DNA of 64,000 nt from Acidibrevibacterium fodinaquatile (GTDB lineage Bacteria; Pseudomonadota; Alphaproteobacteria; Acetobacterales; Acetobacteraceae): the NCBI RefSeq assembly GCF_003352165.1, contig NZ_CP029176.1, forward strand, positions 2,666,001-2,730,000, in the 5' to 3' direction. The notes beneath the pieces are model-generated. The model was given only the letters and a program-made list of their open reading frames with translations. It had not been told where the DNA came from and did not search any database. This document shows positions 32,954 to 42,165 of this stretch, piece by piece (position 1 is the stretch's first letter; each line of letters opens with the position of its first letter). The translations under genes were made by a program, and so were the position numbers.

Positions 32954-35900
32954 TCAGCGCGGGAGACGATGGCGGGCGATCTGCATAATCCGCTCGATCA
33001 AATCGTCCATGATGGCCGGCGTGAGTGGAACGCCATGCTTCCCCTTGACGACATCGAAGAGATAATCGTCGAGGTCGTTGACCATGGCCTTCTGGACGTC
33101 GAGATTTCCGATCCAGTCCACGATCCGATGCTGCTCAATGATCGTAAGCGCATTGGCCGCGAAGGCCGCAGCGATGTCGGATAGCTCGCGCTCCGTCCGG
33201 CCGCCGACCCGACGAACAACTTCCAGGGCAACACCAAAGAATGCGGTGGCTACCGGGTTGTCTTTTACCGCCTCGGGCAGATCGTCGGTCTTCCGGTTGA
33301 CCACCGCGTCACGGATCGCGGAGACGGTCCGGAGATAGTCCAGCTCATCGAGCCGTCCCTGTCGGAAGTCCTCGATTGCCTTTTGGATCAGGCGCGAGAA
33401 CGGCTCATAGAACGCCGGATCCTCCTCCAGCCGCTCGGTGATGGTGCGTTTGGTGGCACTGGCGATCAGATCGGCCTTCGCCGCCGGTGAGGCCTGGCCC
33501 TCGACCGCCTTTGCAAACGCTTCGTCATCAAAGATATTCACCAGCGGCGTGAGCGTAAGCACCTGATGCGCAAGGATATGCGTGTCCAGCAGCTTTCGGA
33601 TCCGCGGTTCGTATTCCCGGAGACTGACCTCCTCCTGGTAGCGGCGCTTGATCGCCGCGCGCAGCTTTTCGAAGCGCCGCAGATCGCTTTTGTACCCGGC
33701 AATCCGCCCCGCGTTCGATGGGTCATTCGCGTAATCGGCCGATGAGAGTGCGATGGCGAGTGTCTTCGCGAACTGGCTCAGGCGGCTGTAGAACAACTTC
33801 CGCTGCACCTCGTCGCCCAGATGCCGCTCGAATGCTTCTTCGTCGGCCTTGTTACGAATTTCCCGGAAAATGTCCCAAAGCTCGGAGTGGCGCTGAGGCA
33901 GCTTGGCGATCTCGTCGCGGATCGACAGCACCGTATCCGCGACATCTTCCTCCTCATAACCGTCCAGCGCGCTATAGGCCGTCAGGGCCTGATCGAGTTC
34001 CCCGAGCAGCCCCTGGTAGTCGATGATAAAGCCGAAATCCTTCCCCTCCTCCACCCGGTTCACCCGCGCGATCGCCTGCAGCAGCGTGTGTTCCTTCATC
34101 TTCTTGGTGATGTAGAGCACGGTGTTCTTCGGCGCGTCGAAGCCGGTGAGCAGCTTGTCCACGACGATCAGGATTTCGGGGTCCTCGCGCCGCCTGAAGC
34201 TTTCGATGATGCTCTCGTTGTAGCGCCGCTCGTCGCCGAAGCGCGTCATCATTCGCTTCCAGAACGCCACCACCTCGTCCGCTGGGCCTTCGTCGATGGT
34301 CTCGTAGCCTTCCCGGTCGTCAGGGCCGGAGATGATGACCTCGCTGGTGACGTCGCCCAACTCGTCGAGGGCGCGCTTGTAAGCCAGCGCCGCGCGCTTG
34401 GACGGCGCGACGATCTGCCCCTTGAAGCCGGTGCCCTTCCAGGTCTGGACGAAGTGCTGGCTGATATCGAAAGCGATGCAGGCGATGGTCTGGCCGGTCT
34501 GCGACAACTCCCGCGCGCGGGCGAATTTCCGCTTGAGGTCGGCCTTCTGCTCGGCGGACAAGGTCGCGCAGGTCCGCTCGAACCAGGCGTCGATCCCCTG
34601 CGCGTTCACCTGTTGCTCGACATGCCGCCCTTCATACAGCAGCGGCACGACCGCCTTGTCCTCGACAGCCTGGCGGATGGCATAGACATCGATCACGCCG
34701 CCGAACCGCTCGAACGTGCTCTTCTCGGCCTTCATCAGCGGCGTGCCGGTGAAGCCCAGATAGCAGGCGTTGGGGAACAGCTTGCGCATGCGCGGGTGCA
34801 GCGTGCCGTGCTGGGAGCGATGGCTTTCGTCCACCAGCAGGAACATTTCGGTCGAGCGATCCTCGAAGCCGCGGGCACGCAGCGCCGTGTCGAATTTGTG
34901 GATCAGCGTGGTGACGATCGCCGCGCGGTTCTTGCCCAACAGATCGAGCAGATGGCGCCCCGATTGGGCCTGCTGCGGGTCGAGGCGGCAGGCGGCGAAG
35001 GTGCGGCGGATCTGTTCGTCAAGGTCCACCCGGTCCGTGACCAGCACCACCCTGGGCAGGTTTATGTCCGGGTCCAGCGCCAGCGCGCGGGCCATCATCA
35101 CCATGGTGAGCGACTTGCCTGAGCCCTGGGTGTGCCAGATCACGCCGCCTTGCCGTCGCCCCTGGGCGTCGCGCGTCTTGACGCGGCGGAGCAGGTTGCG
35201 CACTGCGAAAAACTGCTGGTAGCGGGCGATCTTCTTCTCTCCGCCGTCGAACAGGGTGAAGCGGCGGACGAGGTCGAGCAGCCGATCGGGCCGGCAGAGC
35301 GCGAACAGAACGCGGTCCTGCTCGGTGACGCCGCGCCCGCCGCCGGCTTCGGCGGCGGCGAAGGCGGCCCGTTCCTCGGCGAAGCCGCCGGCGAAGGTGG
35401 CGCGCTGCTGAGCCTCCGTGAGCGGCGTCGCGGCGGCGGCGGCGACATCCTCCTCCCGGTCTTCGCGCTCGCGCCAGAGCGACCAGAATTTCGCCGCGGT
35501 GCCGACCGTGCCGTAGCGCGCTTCGTTCTTGTTCACCGCGAGCAGCAATTGCACGGTGCGGAACAGGCCGGGGATTTCGTCATCCTGCTGGTTGCGCAGG
35601 TGCTGGGAGACGGCTTGCGCCCAGTCTTCCGACGGCGCCTTGCATTCGATCACGGCCAGCGGAATGCCATTGACGAACAGCACGAGGTCGGGCCGGCGGG
35701 TTTCGTGGGAGCGGCTGCGCTCCACCTCGAACTCGGTGCAGAGATGAAAGACGTTATTCTCCGGCCGATCCCAGTCGATGAAGCGAAGCTGGAAACCGCG
35801 GGTTTCGCCGTCGATGGTCTGATCGAGCGAGGTGCCGAGCAGCAGCAGGTCGGTCAGGTCCTCGTTGGTCTTGAGCAGGCCCGATGCCCTGGGTTCCTTT

Positions 35901-36142
35901 AGCTTCTCGATAGCGCCGATGATGTTGCCCTCGGTGAAGGGCACCTCCCGCCCGCGAAAGCGGATGCGGTTGATGCGGCGAAGCTGGGTGGCAAGGATGT
36001 CTTCGAGAAAGACGTTGGAGAGCCGCCCTCGCCGTTCGCGTTCGGCTTCTGCTTTGGTCAGCAGCGTGTAGCCGAGCGCCTGGAGCAGGTGCATCGCCGG
36101 CACCTGTGAGAGGGATTTTTCCGAGGCGGCGAACGGGTCCAT
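32954..36142 (-). CDS. hsdR: Type I restriction enzyme R subunit
   Basis: A 1062-residue translocase/nuclease subunit. The N-terminal nuclease has RRPDLVLFVNGIPLAVIECK (PD-ExK type). The SF2 helicase core has IWHTQGSGKSLTMVMMARAL (Walker A), LLVDESHRSQHG (DEAD-like box), and the downstream motifs LGFTGTPL and the arginine-finger region (QAIARVNR). ATG 36142 is chosen because the S-subunit stop ends 1 base before it; the in-frame extension to 36280 lies inside hsdS. It works with HsdM and HsdS to cut unmodified foreign DNA at a distance from the target. No break is seen. Confidence 0.95.
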   Translation of the reverse strand: MDPFAASEKSLSQVPAMHLLQALGYTLLTKAEAERERRGRLSNVFLEDILATQLRRINRIRFRGREVPFTEGNIIGAIEKLKEPRASGLLKTNEDLTDLLLLGTSLDQTIDGETRGFQLRFIDWDRPENNVFHLCTEFEVERSRSHETRRPDLVLFVNGIPLAVIECKAPSEDWAQAVSQHLRNQQDDEIPGLFRTVQLLLAVNKNEARYGTVGTAAKFWSLWREREDREEDVAAAAATPLTEAQQRATFAGGFAEERAAFAAAEAGGGRGVTEQDRVLFALCRPDRLLDLVRRFTLFDGGEKKIARYQQFFAVRNLLRRVKTRDAQGRRQGGVIWHTQGSGKSLTMVMMARALALDPDINLPRVVLVTDRVDLDEQIRRTFAACRLDPQQAQSGRHLLDLLGKNRAAIVTTLIHKFDTALRARGFEDRSTEMFLLVDESHRSQHGTLHPRMRKLFPNACYLGFTGTPLMKAEKSTFERFGGVIDVYAIRQAVEDKAVVPLLYEGRHVEQQVNAQGIDAWFERTCATLSAEQKADLKRKFARARELSQTGQTIACIAFDISQHFVQTWKGTGFKGQIVAPSKRAALAYKRALDELGDVTSEVIISGPDDREGYETIDEGPADEVVAFWKRMMTRFGDERRYNESIIESFRRREDPEILIVVDKLLTGFDAPKNTVLYITKKMKEHTLLQAIARVNRVEEGKDFGFIIDYQGLLGELDQALTAYSALDGYEEEDVADTVLSIRDEIAKLPQRHSELWDIFREIRNKADEEAFERHLGDEVQRKLFYSRLSQFAKTLAIALSSADYANDPSNAGRIAGYKSDLRRFEKLRAAIKRRYQEEVSLREYEPRIRKLLDTHILAHQVLTLTPLVNIFDDEAFAKAVEGQASPAAKADLIASATKRTITERLEEDPAFYEPFSRLIQKAIEDFRQGRLDELDYLRTVSAIRDAVVNRKTDDLPEAVKDNPVATAFFGVALEVVRRVGGRTERELSDIAAAFAANALTIIEQHRIVDWIGNLDVQKAMVNDLDDYLFDVVKGKHGVPLTPAIMDDLIERIMQIARHRLPR

Positions 36143-36143
36143 G

Positions 36144-37358
36144 TCAGTCCGCCGCCGGGCTGAGATCGGCGACCGCCTCCGGCACGCGGATTTTTCCCGT
36201 GAGGAGTTTTTGCATGAGGCCGTGCTTTTGCACTTTAATACGCGAAGCAAAATCGCGCATTCTGTTCGAATAGGCGGCAACGTCTCGCAGAACTTTCCGG
36301 ATTACCCTTTGGGTAGAAAGATCAGGAAGTGGAAACGGCTCTTCGCTGACGACGTTCCAGTCAGCACGCGGCATGCGTGATCCTGTCGCCTTGTTGGCCG
36401 CCGCAATAAACTGAGAAGATTGTATAATTTCAAATAAATATCCTGGATCACAAAGAGACTTTTTCGGCCTTAGTACCCAAATTTCTGAAGAGCATATTCC
36501 ATTAAAGTCCGGTAGTGCGTACTTCTTCAAATAAGGGCGGAGTTTCCCAAATAGGATATCGCCTTTGTGAAACACCCGCCGGGTGCTGCTGTCGGATGAC
36601 GCGTGCGCATGGCCAAGGATGATTCCGTTCGCGCTATCAAGATGTTGAAGCTCGACGCAGGGAATACCGCGAAGATCTTGTGTTCGTGGATCTACCAAAT
36701 CCGGCACGAGATCAGCAAACTCAGCGAGTTCACGACGCGGATAGTTCATTTGGAAAATCAACCGCTGACGACAAGCCGTGAGGCGGTGAGCATTGGCATC
36801 AACCAACCGCTCCGCCTTCTCGATCGCCGCGTCCCAGGTGCCGAGGATGGCGGCGATGCGGCGCTGCTCGGGAAGGGGTGGGATCGCTACCGGCAGGGCT
36901 AGAAAGGCTTCCTGCGAGATGTTTTTCATCGATGCGCTTGTGCCGGTGGCGGCAGAAGCCAGCTTCGGCCGAAACGCCGGATCGGCGACGACGTGACTTA
37001 GCCAGCGAACATCGACGTTCTTGCCTGGTTTGAGCTGCCAGAGCTTATCCGGGAGGAAAAGATCGGAAACTGATTGCGGGACGTACGCACTCGCCCCCAC
37101 CAATTCGGCTGTATTGGCCCGACTGACGAGGATCGTACCGCCTGTCACGGGCGCGGCCACCCGCGCACGGTCAGCCGAAATCACCGTTTTGTAGTGTGTC
37201 GGGTCGAATCGCCCACGGAGCACGCAGCTGATTTTCAGGACGCCGACCTCGCCAGGGCCGCGAGGTCGATCTTCACCGTTTACACTGACCCCAGTGGTGA
37301 TGCCGGCTACAACGTCTTGCAGCGTGCCGTGCTGCCAGCCCGCTGGTAGGTTCGTCAT
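36144..37358 (-). CDS. hsdS: Type I restriction-modification specificity subunit
   Basis: A 404-residue S subunit. There are two target-recognition domains (about 1-160 and 205-370), each followed by a helical conserved region: PLPEQRRIAAILGTWDAAIE and LPDLSTQRVIRKVLRDVAAY. It sets the bipartite DNA target. ATG 37358 (MTNLPAGWQ) is the family N-terminus. Recognition sequences cannot be read by eye. hsdR starts directly after it, and fic lies 73 bp upstream. Confidence 0.93.
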   Translation of the reverse strand: MTNLPAGWQHGTLQDVVAGITTGVSVNGEDRPRGPGEVGVLKISCVLRGRFDPTHYKTVISADRARVAAPVTGGTILVSRANTAELVGASAYVPQSVSDLFLPDKLWQLKPGKNVDVRWLSHVVADPAFRPKLASAATGTSASMKNISQEAFLALPVAIPPLPEQRRIAAILGTWDAAIEKAERLVDANAHRLTACRQRLIFQMNYPRRELAEFADLVPDLVDPRTQDLRGIPCVELQHLDSANGIILGHAHASSDSSTRRVFHKGDILFGKLRPYLKKYALPDFNGICSSEIWVLRPKKSLCDPGYLFEIIQSSQFIAAANKATGSRMPRADWNVVSEEPFPLPDLSTQRVIRKVLRDVAAYSNRMRDFASRIKVQKHGLMQKLLTGKIRVPEAVADLSPAAD

Positions 37359-37431
37359 GCGCTTGCACTCGACGCCGACGCGCATTCTGAAAAGGGGTAA
37401 TACCTCCGAAAAGAGGGCATCAGAGCGCCCA

Positions 37432-38532
37432 TCATTGCCCCCTTTCCTCCCCCTTGCCGGAATTCTCATCGTCCGGTCTTCCGGCGACCCGCCGCCACCG
37501 CGCCCCACGGCCTCGCCCCGTGGCCTCCAGCCGGCCGGCATCCCGCTCCTGCCGGACCACATGGCGCAGCATGTCCCAGCCCACGCTGGGGCAGCGCTGG
37601 TGCAGCTCCGAGATCGAGAAGTCGCCGAGCATCTGGCCGATGGCCTGCCGGACAAGCTCGGTCTTCGCCCCTCGCCCATCCCGCAGTGACCCCGCATCGC
37701 GGGCGAATTCGTCATAGGCGGCCTTCACCACGCCCAGGAAATACGCCACCCACGGCATCGGGTCATGCGCCGCCTCGTGCCAGCCCTGCGAGGCGCGATG
37801 GAGCGTTTCGTAATAACTCGCCTTGGTCCGCTCGATCAGGCGTTCCAGCGAGATATACCGGGCCACCTCATAGTCCTCGCGATAGAGCAGCAGCACCGTC
37901 AGCAACCGCGCCATGCGGCCGTTGCCGTCCGCGAAGGGGTGAATGCACAGGAAGTCGAGCACGTAGAGCGCGAGCAGGATCAGCCCATCCACCTCGGAAT
38001 CGGCGGCCTGCGCGAAGCGTGCATGCAGCTCGTCCATCGCCGCCGGCGTGCGCCAGGCCGGAACCGGCGTGAAGCGAACCACCGTCGTGCCATCCGGCGC
38101 GCGCTCAGTGATCAGATTGTTGGAGGGCTTCCAGCGCCCCGCCGTGCCGATGCCGGTGAAGGTGAACAGGTCGCGGTGAAGCTGCAGCACCAGGTTGGGC
38201 GAAAAATCCATGTGCTCGTGCTGCTCGTGAATGAGGGTGAGCACGTTGCGGTAGCCCGCGATCTCGCCTTCCGAGCGGTTTTCGGGGCGCGGTGGCTCGT
38301 TGCGCCGGACCAGCCGCTCGATCGCGGTGCGCGGCAGGGTGATGCCTTCCAGCCGGTTCGAGGACTCGGTGCTCTCGATGATCGCGACCTGGCGGAGGTT
38401 TTCCAGGATTTCGGGCGCGCGCTCCTTGAACAGGTCCTGCTTGCCCTTGCCCTCGCCAATGGCGCGGACCAGGGCGACGACATCATGCGTCAGCCGCAGC
38501 CCTTCCAGGACCTGGGGAAGGAAGGAGTTCAC
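37432..38532 (-). CDS. Fic family protein in the type I R-M operon
   Basis: A 366-residue protein with the Fic AMP-transferase motif HPFADGNGRMAR complete (His catalytic, Asp/Asn phosphate and metal binding). Upstream, STESSNRLEGITL holds the class-II inhibitory helix ([ST]xxxE[GN], SNRLEG), so activity is likely autoinhibited. The C-terminal third is a winged-helix-like domain (ISELHQRCPSVGWDMLRHVV). Fic genes between hsdM and hsdS occur in several type I operons. The target is unknown; it may modify the restriction enzyme or act as a backup toxin, which is inference. Confidence 0.9.
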   Translation of the reverse strand: MNSFLPQVLEGLRLTHDVVALVRAIGEGKGKQDLFKERAPEILENLRQVAIIESTESSNRLEGITLPRTAIERLVRRNEPPRPENRSEGEIAGYRNVLTLIHEQHEHMDFSPNLVLQLHRDLFTFTGIGTAGRWKPSNNLITERAPDGTTVVRFTPVPAWRTPAAMDELHARFAQAADSEVDGLILLALYVLDFLCIHPFADGNGRMARLLTVLLLYREDYEVARYISLERLIERTKASYYETLHRASQGWHEAAHDPMPWVAYFLGVVKAAYDEFARDAGSLRDGRGAKTELVRQAIGQMLGDFSISELHQRCPSVGWDMLRHVVRQERDAGRLEATGRGRGARWRRVAGRPDDENSGKGEERGQ

Positions 38533-38549
38533 GCCACACCTGCCGTGCG

Positions 38550-38574
38550 AACCTGTAAGCGATGCTTACAGGTT
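38550..38574. repeat. 11-bp perfect inverted repeat between hsdM and fic
   Basis: AACCTGTAAGC and its complement around a GAT loop. It lies in the 63-bp gap between the hsdM stop and the fic start (minus strand), 18 bases upstream of fic. It has no T-run and would hide or delay fic translation, or bind a regulator. Confidence 0.6.
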
Positions 38575-38595
38575 GGGCGGGCGATGCCCCTGCCG

Positions 38596-40116
38596 TCAGC
38601 CATGGAGGCCGAGCTCCTTGAGGTGCGCCTTCATCTTGCCGCGCAGTTCCGCAAGCTCGCCCTCCAGGGTTTCGATCTCCCGCTCGACCGCTTCGATGTC
38701 GATCTCGGCCTCGGCTTCGGCCGTGTCGATATAGCGCGGAATGTTCAGGTTGAAGTCGTTCGCGGTGATCTCGGCGACGGGCACCGGCCGCGCGTAGCGC
38801 TCCACCGTGGCGCGGGTGCGGGTGGTCTCGACGATGCGGGTGACATGTGCGTCTTCCAGCGCGTTCTGCCGCTTGCCTTCGCGGTAGTCGCGGCTGGCGT
38901 CGATCACCATCACGTCGCGCCGGCCTTCATGCGCGCCGCCCGCCTCCCGTGCACGGTCGAAGACCAGGATGGCGACGGGAATGCCGGTGGTGGGAAACAG
39001 ATTGGGCGGCAGGCCGATCACGGCATCGAGTAGGTTCTCCTCGATCAATGCTTGGCGGATGCGCCCCTCCGCCCCGCCGCGAAACAGGACGCCATGGGGC
39101 ACGACGACGCCGACGCGCCCTTCCCGGGTCTTGGCCGCCTCGACCATGTGCGAGATGAAGGCGTAGTCCGCCTTCGATTTCGGCGGCACGCCGCGCCAGA
39201 AGCGGGCAAAGCGGTCGTTGCCGGCGTTCTCCGCCCCCCATTTGTCGAGCGAGAAGGGCGGATTGGCGACCACCACGTCGAACTTCATCAGCGCATCGCG
39301 CTCGATCAGTTTCGGGTCATTCAGCGTGTCGCCCCAGACGATGGTGGCGCCGTCCTTGCCGTGCAGGAACATGTTCATGCGCGCGAAACCGTAGGTGGCG
39401 CTGTTTACCTCCTGGCCGAACAGCGCGTAGTCGCGCGATTTGTAGGTTTCCTCGATGTATTCCCCGGCGCGCAGCAGCATGGAGGCCGAGCCGCAGGCCG
39501 GGTCGCAGATGCGGTCCCCGGGCTTCGGGGCAACGAGACGCGCCATCAGCCGCGAGACCTGCGGCGGGGTGTAGAATTCACCCGCCTTTTTCCCGGCGCC
39601 GGCGGCAAAACGCTCGATCAGGTAGATGTAGGTCTCGCCGATGATGTCCTCGTCCACCACCGACGGGCGCAGATTGAGGCCGGCGAATCCTTCGATCAGG
39701 TTCTTGAGGCGGCGATTGCGATCCCGCGTCGGGCCGAGCTTCGTCTCGCTGTTGAAGTCCACGTTGAACACGTCGGCGAGCTTGGCCTTATTGGCTTCCT
39801 CGATCGCGTCCAACGCCTCGTTGATCAGTTCGCCCAGATTGTCGGCGTCGCGGCGGGCATAGAGGTCGCAGAACGAGGCGCCTTTGGGCAGGACGAAGCG
39901 CTCGCGCGCCATGCGCCGGCGGATGCGCTCCTCGTCCTCGCCATAGGCCTTGCGGGCTTCCTCGTAGTGCTCGGCCCAAACGTCGCTGATGTATTTCAGG
40001 AACAGGAAATCGAGGATGTAATCCTTGTATTCGGTGGCATCGACGACGCCCCGGAAGGTGTCGCAGGCCGACCAGGCGACTTTCTTGACTTCTTCGAGCT
40101 TGTTCGGGTCGATCAT
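38596..40116 (-). CDS. hsdM: Type I restriction-modification DNA methyltransferase
   Basis: A 506-residue N6-adenine methyltransferase. The N-terminal helical domain (HsdM_N, YKDYILDFLFLKYISDVW) is followed by the SAM motif CDPACGSASMLL and the catalytic NPPF (VVANPPFSLDKWG). FYTPPQVSRLMARL is also typical. The C-terminus is a coiled-coil-like Glu-rich helix (EAEAEIDIEAVEREIETLEG) that would contact HsdS. Length is standard. It is the first core gene of the operon; the ATG at 40116 matches the family (MIDPNKLEEVKKVAWSACDT). Confidence 0.96.
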   Translation of the reverse strand: MIDPNKLEEVKKVAWSACDTFRGVVDATEYKDYILDFLFLKYISDVWAEHYEEARKAYGEDEERIRRRMARERFVLPKGASFCDLYARRDADNLGELINEALDAIEEANKAKLADVFNVDFNSETKLGPTRDRNRRLKNLIEGFAGLNLRPSVVDEDIIGETYIYLIERFAAGAGKKAGEFYTPPQVSRLMARLVAPKPGDRICDPACGSASMLLRAGEYIEETYKSRDYALFGQEVNSATYGFARMNMFLHGKDGATIVWGDTLNDPKLIERDALMKFDVVVANPPFSLDKWGAENAGNDRFARFWRGVPPKSKADYAFISHMVEAAKTREGRVGVVVPHGVLFRGGAEGRIRQALIEENLLDAVIGLPPNLFPTTGIPVAILVFDRAREAGGAHEGRRDVMVIDASRDYREGKRQNALEDAHVTRIVETTRTRATVERYARPVPVAEITANDFNLNIPRYIDTAEAEAEIDIEAVEREIETLEGELAELRGKMKAHLKELGLHG

Positions 40117-40185
40117 GGTGTTTCCCCAAAGTGGGGCGGCGTCGCCGCCGCCCTGACCTGATTTGGTTCCCTGTATGCCGCTGGG

Positions 40186-40521
40186 TCAGACCTGATCAAG
40201 TTGCCCGACCGGCTTCGGAGTAGCTTGCACGGAGCTGAAGAGGTCATGGCAATGTTCGACCATGCTCTCGATGAAACGGCCGTGGAACACGCCGTAGATA
40301 GGCCATGTCACACTTGCGCCGTTCGGCTTCACGATACCCAGCGCGAGTTGGCCCTGGAGGAGCCGAGGACGTAGCCAAGCCTTCTTGGCCCACTGGGCGG
40401 GGGTGTGGGTAAAGTCACCATTGGCGTCATATGACCAGGTGACGATATGCCCCTGCTGGATTTTGTCTTTGAAATCCGTGAGAAGCTTGCGCGGATCAGG
40501 TGTCGTGAGATAGATAGCCAT
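40186..40521 (-). CDS. Small protein upstream of hsdM, unknown
   Basis: A 111-residue soluble protein (MAIYLTTPDPRKLLTDFKDK...) rich in aromatic residues: WSYDANGDFTHTPAQWAKKA and VTWPIYGVFHGRFIESMVEH. No family is recognised. It starts 5 bases after the S-like gene and lies 69 bp before hsdM, so it belongs to the operon. It could be a regulator or inhibitor of the R-M enzyme, with only position as support. Confidence 0.7.
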   Translation of the reverse strand: MAIYLTTPDPRKLLTDFKDKIQQGHIVTWSYDANGDFTHTPAQWAKKAWLRPRLLQGQLALGIVKPNGASVTWPIYGVFHGRFIESMVEHCHDLFSSVQATPKPVGQLDQV

Positions 40522-40526
40522 CCGGC

Positions 40527-41186
40527 TTATCCTTTCGCGGGAGAGGTTGGACCAAAAGCTGCGGGCGTTGGTGCGCCTGCCGCTCGACGTTCGCCCGGGG
40601 GCGTTGGTGCGCCTCCGGGCGCTTTCGCTGACCGTTCGATCAAGCCGAACAGCAGCGAATCCTGGGCCGCGCTAAGGCGCTGATACAGCTCCCGTTCGCG
40701 ACGCATCATTTGCCCCATCGCCGCAATTTCTCTCTGACGCACCAGAGGGGGCAGAGGAATCTCGATGTTGGCGATCGCCTCCCGCGTCAGCTCGGGCACG
40801 TGGGTGCCAGCAGCCTGTGCGCGGAGCCGCAGCTGGGTCCGGGGGTGGGCCAGGAACAGGGCCAGAAAGGCGCCGTCGAGTTGGGTGCTGTCCGGGCGGA
40901 TGAGGCACAGAGGGGAAACCGGAACCGCGCCGCTCGCATCTTCCGTGGCAAGGCCCACCGGGTAGCTGACCCCACGCGACTGCAGCAGGACATCGCCCGG
41001 GCGTAGCCGGGGAGCGGTTTCCCCAAACCGATCCATGATTCGGGTCAGCCGGTCAGTGTCGATATCGCAATCGGGACCAAGGTCTTTGGCGTGGACAACC
41101 CGCTCGCCACCGGCCGCAACAGCCTCCAGGCGCCCCCTGAGAGAGGCGCCGACACGGATCTCGGACAGGTCGGCCAAAATCGGCAT
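40527..41186 (-). CDS. S-subunit-like protein with one target-recognition domain
   Basis: A 219-residue protein from ATG 41186 (GTG 41198 is an alternative). It has one type I S-like recognition domain (about 1-150: LSEIRVGASLRGRLEAVAAG, RLRPGDVLLQSRGVSYPVG) and the conserved helix EIPLPPLVRQREIAAMGQMM. It ends in a low-complexity Pro/Ala/Gly tail encoded by a short direct repeat (GGCGTTGGTGCGCCT, on the plus strand near 40567 and 40600). A full HsdS has two such domains. It may be a half-S that dimerises, an alternative specificity subunit or a degenerate copy. It is the first gene of the operon. Confidence 0.75.
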   Translation of the reverse strand: MPILADLSEIRVGASLRGRLEAVAAGGERVVHAKDLGPDCDIDTDRLTRIMDRFGETAPRLRPGDVLLQSRGVSYPVGLATEDASGAVPVSPLCLIRPDSTQLDGAFLALFLAHPRTQLRLRAQAAGTHVPELTREAIANIEIPLPPLVRQREIAAMGQMMRRERELYQRLSAAQDSLLFGLIERSAKAPGGAPTPPGERRAAGAPTPAAFGPTSPAKG

Positions 41187-41213
41187 TTTCGGATACACCC
41201 AAGCGATGGGGTC

Positions 41214-41242
41214 AAAGTAGTGTCAGGAGTCGTCTCTGTCAA
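41214..41242 (-). promoter_or_regulatory. Candidate sigma-70 promoter of the R-M operon
   Basis: A perfect TTGACA (41242-41237), 17-base spacer, then TACTTT (41219-41214), about 28 bases before ATG 41186. The -10 element is weak. Confidence 0.45.
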
Positions 41243-41276
41243 ACAAAAAATCTAAGCCCACAACGCTTGTGGGCCT
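41243..41276 (-). terminator. Rho-independent terminator upstream of the R-M operon
   Basis: An 8-bp perfect stem (GCCCACAA, 41256-41263, paired with 41267-41274, loop CGC) is followed on the minus strand by TTAGATTTTTTG. It isolates the R-M operon from transcription of the insertion-sequence remnant upstream. Confidence 0.7.
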
Positions 41277-41529
41277 ATTAAATACATGCATGCGGTGCTG
41301 GACGCGGTGGGATCGCTCAGGCGTACCCCTCCGGCGTAACACGCCTTGCGGAAATTGAGGTGAGCGCGATGCTGCGTAGGTAGTCGTCCGTGAATTATGC
41401 GATCTGATGCCTCTTTGGGACGGAGGGTGGTGAGTTGGCGGCGGCTGTGAGACGGGCCAGCAGGGCGCAAAGAAGCCCGATCAGCCATCTGCGGAGGAGG
41501 CGGAGGTTTGTGAGACACTGGGTTGAAGC

Positions 41530-42165
41530 CTACGCCGCGAGCGCGGCGGATTGAAGCTGGGTTTGGCGGGCAGCAGCCGGCGTGATGAAGCCGTGCCGTT
41601 CGATCAGCCATGTGGTGTTGTAGGTTTCGCGGAACGCGAGCAGCGCGAGGCGGAGTTCCTCGACGGTTTCGAATGTTCTCAGCCACAGCAGGTTCCCCTT
41701 GAGCGTTCGGATGAAGCGTTCAGCGCAGCCATTGCCTTCGGGCGCGCGCACGAATGCGGGCGAGCTTTCGATGCCGAGAAAGCGCAACTCGCCCTGGAAC
41801 GCGTCGGACATGTATTGCGAGCCGTGATCGCGGCGTAGGCTCAGGCCACGTGCGATGTCCTCGACGAAGTCGCCGAAATACTGCCGCACGCCCTGGCGGA
41901 TCGGCTCCAATGCCTCAAAGCGGGTAGCCCGTCGGGCGGCGTGGATGCCGATGCACTCAGTGGTGCAGTGGTCGATGGCGATGAACACGGCTGCTTGGCC
42001 CTCGCCGGTGATCGTCGTCGTCAGGTCGGTGCCCGACATCGTGTCGATCGTCGCGGGGATGATGGTGCCGTCATGGCTGCGCGGCCCCCGCGGCGCGCCG
42101 ACGCGCGAGGGGGCGAGCACATCATGCTCCGGGACCAATGCCATTACCTGGGGCGGTCGGCACCG
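41530..42165 (-). pseudogene. IS3-type transposase, C-terminal fragment
   Basis: About 205 residues of an integrase-core (DDE) transposase. Visible are MSGTDLTTTITGEGQAAVFI (first Asp region), ARGLSLRRDHGSQYMSDAF (second Asp) and SPAFVRAPEGNGCAERFIRT (Glu). The frame starts mid-protein near 42165, where it abuts the 3' end of mcrC, and the N-terminal half is missing. It differs in sequence from the complete IS3 element at 47953-49342. It is a truncated, inactive remnant. Confidence 0.8.

Larger units (their letters stand above)
41199..41529. other. 331-bp intergenic region upstream of the R-M operon
   Basis: Contains the candidate promoter of the operon and a minus-strand terminator (both annotated). 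The remainder, 41280-41529, lies downstream of the IS3-type transposase fragment and is likely leftover insertion-sequence DNA. No gene was recognised. Confidence 0.5.

Noticed and set aside
33821-35122. A 433-codon plus-strand frame opposite hsdR
   Set aside because: Antisense shadow of a gene with intact nuclease and helicase motifs.
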